DNA of 64,000 bases from Rhodanobacter glycinis (GTDB lineage: Bacteria > Pseudomonadota > Gammaproteobacteria > Xanthomonadales > Rhodanobacteraceae), in the NCBI RefSeq assembly GCF_900114325.1, contig NZ_FOSR01000005.1, positions 186,001 through 250,000 on the forward strand. The letters are read 5' to 3'. Numbering within the stretch: the first letter of the stretch is position 1; each line of letters starts with the position of its first letter. A program made the position numbers and the translations under genes. The notes under the pieces are model-generated. The model was not told the origin of the DNA. It saw only the letters and a program-made list of their open reading frames with translations, and ran no database searches. Below are positions 60,901 to 64,000 of this stretch, piece by piece.

Positions 60901-62850
60901 ATGATCGATCATGATGATTCGGCCGACGATGCGGCAGCGTTGCTCGGCCCCGATGGCCCGTTTGCGCGCGAACTGCCCAATTTCGCACCGCGCGCCGAGC
61001 AGCAGGCGATGGCGCAGGCGGTGCAGCACGCCATCACCGAGTGCGAAACGCTGATCGCCGAAGCGGGTACCGGCACCGGCAAGACGTACGCCTATCTCGT
61101 GCCCGCCTTGCTGTCGAACCAGCGGGTGATCGTTTCCACCGGCACCAAGGCGTTGCAGGATCAGCTGTATTTCCGCGACCTGCCGCGAGTGAAGGCGGTG
61201 CTCGGCACGCGCCAGAAGACCGCACTGCTGAAAGGCCGCGCCAACTATCTGTGCCTGTACCGGCTGGACCAGACCGTGCGTGAAGGTGCGAATTTCGACA
61301 AGCCGCAGGCGGCGCAACTGGCGGCGATCCGCGCATGGTCGGCGCGCACGCGCCACGGCGACCGCATGGAGCTGGCCGAGGTGCCGGAAGAATCGCCATT
61401 GTGGCCGCGCGTCACCTCCACGCCGGAGAATTGCCTGGGCGTGGAGTGTCCGTTCTACGACGACTGCCACGTGGTGAAGGCGCGTCGCGAGGCGCTGGAA
61501 GCGGATCTGGTGGTGGTCAATCACCATCTGTTGTTTGCCGATCTGGCGCTGAAGCAGGAAGGTTTCGGCGAGATCCTGCCTGGTGCGCAGGCCTTCATTC
61601 TCGACGAGGCGCATCAGGTGCCTGAACTGGCCGGGCAGTTCTTCTCGCAAAGTGTCAGCGCGCGCCAGCTCACCGACCTGGCGCAGGATGCACTGCGCGA
61701 ATGCAGCGGTGTCACCGGCGCCATCGGTCTGCTGCTGGAGCCGGTGGAGGCCTTGCAGGATGCACTGCGTCAGCTGCGCCTGGCGATGGAGCCGCTGCCC
61801 GTGCGCGGTCCGTTCCAACTGATGGATGCGCGTGCCGACGTCCACGAAGGCCTGCACGACCTGTGCGAACTGCTGGCGGCGTTGACCGATCTGCTCGCGT
61901 CGCAGGCCGAACGCTCACGCGGCTTTGCCAATGTGCACGAGCGCGCCGCCGTGCTGGGCGAGCGGCTGGAGCGCATCACCGAAAGCGCAGGCGAGCAGGA
62001 CGTGCGCTGGTACGAACGTTTTCCGCGCGGCTTCGTGTTGTATGCCACGCCACTGGACCTGGCCGCGCCGCTGCGCGCGATGCGCGAGCGCACACAAGCC
62101 GCCTGGATCCACACCTCGGCCACCTTGTCGGTGGCCGGCAGTTTCGAGCACTTCGCGCGCCAGCTCGGGCTGGACGATCCACAGACCCTGCGCCTGGACA
62201 GCCCGTTCGACTATGCGCGGCAAGCCCTGTGCTATCTGCCTGCCGGGCTGCCCGATCCGAACGCGCGCGACTACACCGAGCGCGTGCTCGATGCCGTGTT
62301 GCCGGTGCTCGAAGCCTCGCATGGCCGCGCCTTCCTGCTGTTCACCTCGCACCGCGCGTTGCGTCGCGCCGCCGAGCTGCTGGCCGAGCGCGTGTCGTGG
62401 CCGCTGTTCGTGCAAGGCACCGCACCGCGGCATCAACTGCTGGAAGAGTTCCGCCATTCGGGCCACGGCGTGCTGCTCGGCGCCGCCAGTTTCTGGGAAG
62501 GCGTGGACGTGGCCGGCGAGGCGCTCAGCGTGGTGGTGATCGACAAGCTGCCGTTCGCCGCGCCAGATGATCCCGTGTTGCAAGCACGCCTCGAAGCGCT
62601 GGAAAGCCAGGGCATCAACCCCTTCATGGGCTGGCAGGTACCCACCGCCGCGATCGCGTTGAAGCAGGGCGCCGGCCGCTTGATCCGCGACGTGCACGAT
62701 CGCGGCGTGCTGGTGCTGTGTGACCCGCGACTATCCAGCAAAGGCTACGGCAAGCTGTTCCTCGCCAGCCTGCCGCCGATGCCGCGCACACGGGAGTTGG
62801 GGGATGTAACGGCTTTCTTTGGCAATACCCCGGCAGGTGGCCAGGCATAG
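60901..62850 (+). CDS. yoaA: YoaA/DinG-family Fe-S DNA helicase
   Basis: The 649-residue superfamily 2 helicase has EAGTGTGKTYAYL (Walker A), STGTKALQDQ, the iron-sulfur domain with LKGRANYLC and ENCLGVECPFYDDC (four Cys), VVNHHLLFADL, ILDEAHQVPEL (DEAH box) and, in the C-terminal lobe, GAASFWEGVDVAGE and GAGRLIRDVHDRGVL (motif VI). Length fits YoaA (about 640) better than DinG (716). YoaA works with the HolC subunit of DNA polymerase III in E. coli; the role here is inferred. ATG 60901 was chosen because the earlier ORF part is REP DNA. It is a single forward gene. Confidence 0.88.
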   Translation: MIDHDDSADDAAALLGPDGPFARELPNFAPRAEQQAMAQAVQHAITECETLIAEAGTGTGKTYAYLVPALLSNQRVIVSTGTKALQDQLYFRDLPRVKAVLGTRQKTALLKGRANYLCLYRLDQTVREGANFDKPQAAQLAAIRAWSARTRHGDRMELAEVPEESPLWPRVTSTPENCLGVECPFYDDCHVVKARREALEADLVVVNHHLLFADLALKQEGFGEILPGAQAFILDEAHQVPELAGQFFSQSVSARQLTDLAQDALRECSGVTGAIGLLLEPVEALQDALRQLRLAMEPLPVRGPFQLMDARADVHEGLHDLCELLAALTDLLASQAERSRGFANVHERAAVLGERLERITESAGEQDVRWYERFPRGFVLYATPLDLAAPLRAMRERTQAAWIHTSATLSVAGSFEHFARQLGLDDPQTLRLDSPFDYARQALCYLPAGLPDPNARDYTERVLDAVLPVLEASHGRAFLLFTSHRALRRAAELLAERVSWPLFVQGTAPRHQLLEEFRHSGHGVLLGAASFWEGVDVAGEALSVVVIDKLPFAAPDDPVLQARLEALESQGINPFMGWQVPTAAIALKQGAGRLIRDVHDRGVLVLCDPRLSSKGYGKLFLASLPPMPRTRELGDVTAFFGNTPAGGQA

Positions 62851-62936
62851 CCGTTCGTTGATGGCTTGAAGGGTGGTGCGCTGGCTTTGATGCAGGCGCG
62901 TGCGCTTGTCGCTATGCGTGGCAGCTTCTGCCTGTC

Positions 62937-63632
62937 TCAGGCAATGGCGGCGACAGGCAAGGGTGGCAACGCGGGTGTTTGCTGGCTCCAGGCGGCTTCC
63001 TGCATGCTCCACAGGCTTCCCACGATATGCACGAACAACAGGGTGGCTATCATGAACAACACCATGCCCGTGATTTCCACGTTGCTCGCGGCAAGTACTG
63101 CATCGGCGTCGCGGGCCTCACGAAGCATGACCGATTTGACTTGGCCAGCGATGCCGGCGAACAAGTGGGTCAACCACCACAGCAACAGGCAGGGGCCGGT
63201 TCGTACGGTGCTCCATTGTGCGGGCGAACGGCTTGCTTGCCAGACTTCTCGCATCGCGCGGTACGGCATCACTAGGTTGGCGACGGGCACGAAGAACCAG
63301 CCTACCGTCCAGCCTGGCGAGGATTCGAGCCCTTTTGCACCCAGCGCTTCCGTGTTGCTGGCGGCACGATGCAGCCAGATAAAGAACAGCACGATGTTGA
63401 GTAGCAGCAGTGCGCCGTAACCGACGTCGAGCACCATTTGCAGCCGGTTCGCGCCATGCATGCCCATCAGCAGTAGCGAAGGGTTTTCCACGGCGCCATC
63501 GCGGATCAGGCGCAACAGATGGTTGACGTAAAGATCGATGCCCATGTTGCAGACCACGATGAGACCGGTCACACAGGCAATCCCGCGCACCCAGTTGGTC
63601 AGCACGCCGAGCTGACGAAAGCTGTTGTTCAT
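62937..63632 (-). CDS. DUF4328-type multi-pass membrane protein
   Basis: The 231-residue protein has about four or five hydrophobic helices: TNWVRGIACVTGLIVVCNMG, VLDVGYGALLLLNIVLFFIW, GWTVGWFFVPVANLVMPYRA, LLLWWLTHLFAGIAGQV and ITGMVLFMIATLLFVHIVGS. The FFVPVANLVMPYRAMREVW block is the signature of DUF4328 proteins. No catalytic residues are evident; function unknown. ATG 63632 gives a short cytoplasmic N-terminus (MNNSFRQLGVLTN). It is opposite to yoaA and in the same direction as hemE, 77 nt after the hemE stop. Confidence 0.85.
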   Translation of the reverse strand: MNNSFRQLGVLTNWVRGIACVTGLIVVCNMGIDLYVNHLLRLIRDGAVENPSLLLMGMHGANRLQMVLDVGYGALLLLNIVLFFIWLHRAASNTEALGAKGLESSPGWTVGWFFVPVANLVMPYRAMREVWQASRSPAQWSTVRTGPCLLLWWLTHLFAGIAGQVKSVMLREARDADAVLAASNVEITGMVLFMIATLLFVHIVGSLWSMQEAAWSQQTPALPPLPVAAIA

Positions 63633-63709
63633 CCCCGAGTTCCCCTGTTTCTCCCGGGCGGCAGCATAGCAATTTGCCGAGGCCTGGGAGGGGGCGGATC
63701 GGGGCGGCT

Positions 63710-64000
63710 TCAGTGTTCCCGCAGCGTGCGCCCGTAGGCGTGCACTTCATTCACCAGCACCTTCATGTGCTCCGGATCGACTTCCGGGGTGATGCCGTGG
63801 CCGAGGTTGAAGACGTGGCCGGGATGGTTGCCGTAGCTGTCGAGCACGGCGCGGGCTTCGCGGCGGATCACGTCGGGCGAGGCGCGCAGCACGGTGGGGT
63901 CGAGGTTGCCTTGCAGCGCGACCTTGCCGGCGACGGCACGGCGGGCGTCGGCGAGGTTGATGGTCCAGTCCACACCCAGCGCGGCGCAGCCGCTGTCGGC
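63710..64000 (-). CDS. hemE: Uroporphyrinogen decarboxylase (C-terminal part only)
   Basis: 97 codons of the C-terminus are visible, running off the right edge. They contain [38 protein letters not shown] and [18 protein letters not shown], and end [15 protein letters not shown], all exact positions of HemE, whose NLGHGI(T/L)P and QGNLDP blocks hold substrate-binding residues. The enzyme turns uroporphyrinogen III to coproporphyrinogen III in heme synthesis. Full length would be about 350 residues. Confidence 0.95.
   Translation of the reverse strand, partial: ADSGCAALGVDWTINLADARRAVAGKVALQGNLDPTVLRASPDVIRREARAVLDSYGNHPGHVFNLGHGITPEVDPEHMKVLVNEVHAYGRTLREH

Overview
The window is a 64 kb piece of a GC-rich gammaproteobacterial chromosome, most like the Xanthomonadales and within them Rhodanobacteraceae (Dyella, Rhodanobacter, Luteibacter, Frateuria). 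The indicators are a fused aspartate kinase/diaminopimelate decarboxylase, the MurL-MurD2 route to the D-Glu peptide precursor (described from Xanthomonas), a sedolisin-type secreted peptidase and several GTAGGAGC-type REP hairpins. The genus call is inference from family distribution; I ran no search. There are no rRNA or tRNA genes, no CRISPR array, no prophage and no transposase. This is ordinary chromosome that has been heavily seeded with short repeats.

Layout. 1-7.3 kb: partial lipoprotein, SET-domain protein, Sel1-repeat secreted protein, glpK, glpD and an EF-G-like GTPase. 7.6-11.1 kb: two tandem paralogous proline-rich membrane proteins separated by repeats. 11.4-19.4 kb: an isoquinoline-oxidoreductase-like gene pair with several missing cofactor and active-site residues, an APC permease, an S53 peptidase and class I fumarase. 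19.4-25.8 kb: a repeat-rich segment with lysAC, a DUF559 pseudogene bracketed by inverted repeats, murL (carrying a repeat in its reading frame) and murD2. 25.9-33.1 kb: remnant of an M16 peptidase, a PRC-barrel protein, a small membrane protein, a UbiB-like kinase, an acid phosphatase behind a TonB-dependent receptor, and an hdhA-like dehydrogenase. 33.1-47 kb: AbrB/Doc toxin-antitoxin pair, M13 peptidase, DUF3300 lipoprotein, tamB-tamA and a GH17-GT2 beta-glucan synthase (ndvB type). 47.2-64 kb: dps divergent from hrpA, relA, a TPR membrane protein, an NAD-binding protein, mrcB with a candidate LpoP-type lipoprotein, a YoaA-like helicase, a DUF4328 membrane protein and the 3' end of hemE.

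How the genes work together. Cell envelope functions dominate. LysAC, MurL and MurD2 supply the meso-diaminopimelate branch and the D-Glu position of peptidoglycan precursors. PBP1b and its probable lipoprotein partner polymerise them. TamA/TamB insert outer-membrane proteins, and NdvB makes periplasmic glucan. glpD and glpK form a glycerol catabolic unit. dps, relA and hrpA are stress and RNA-metabolism genes.

The most unusual pattern is a family of short GC-rich repeats, called family A here, built as a CCTCTCCCC...GGGGAGAGG stem followed by GGGGTGAGGGG. They usually occur as facing pairs. One pair brackets a DUF559 nuclease-like gene (now a pseudogene), another pair sits in frame inside hrpA, a single copy sits in frame inside murL, and other pairs are intergenic. 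This geometry suggests a mobile element with gene-carrying and gene-less forms that can leave in-frame protein insertions.
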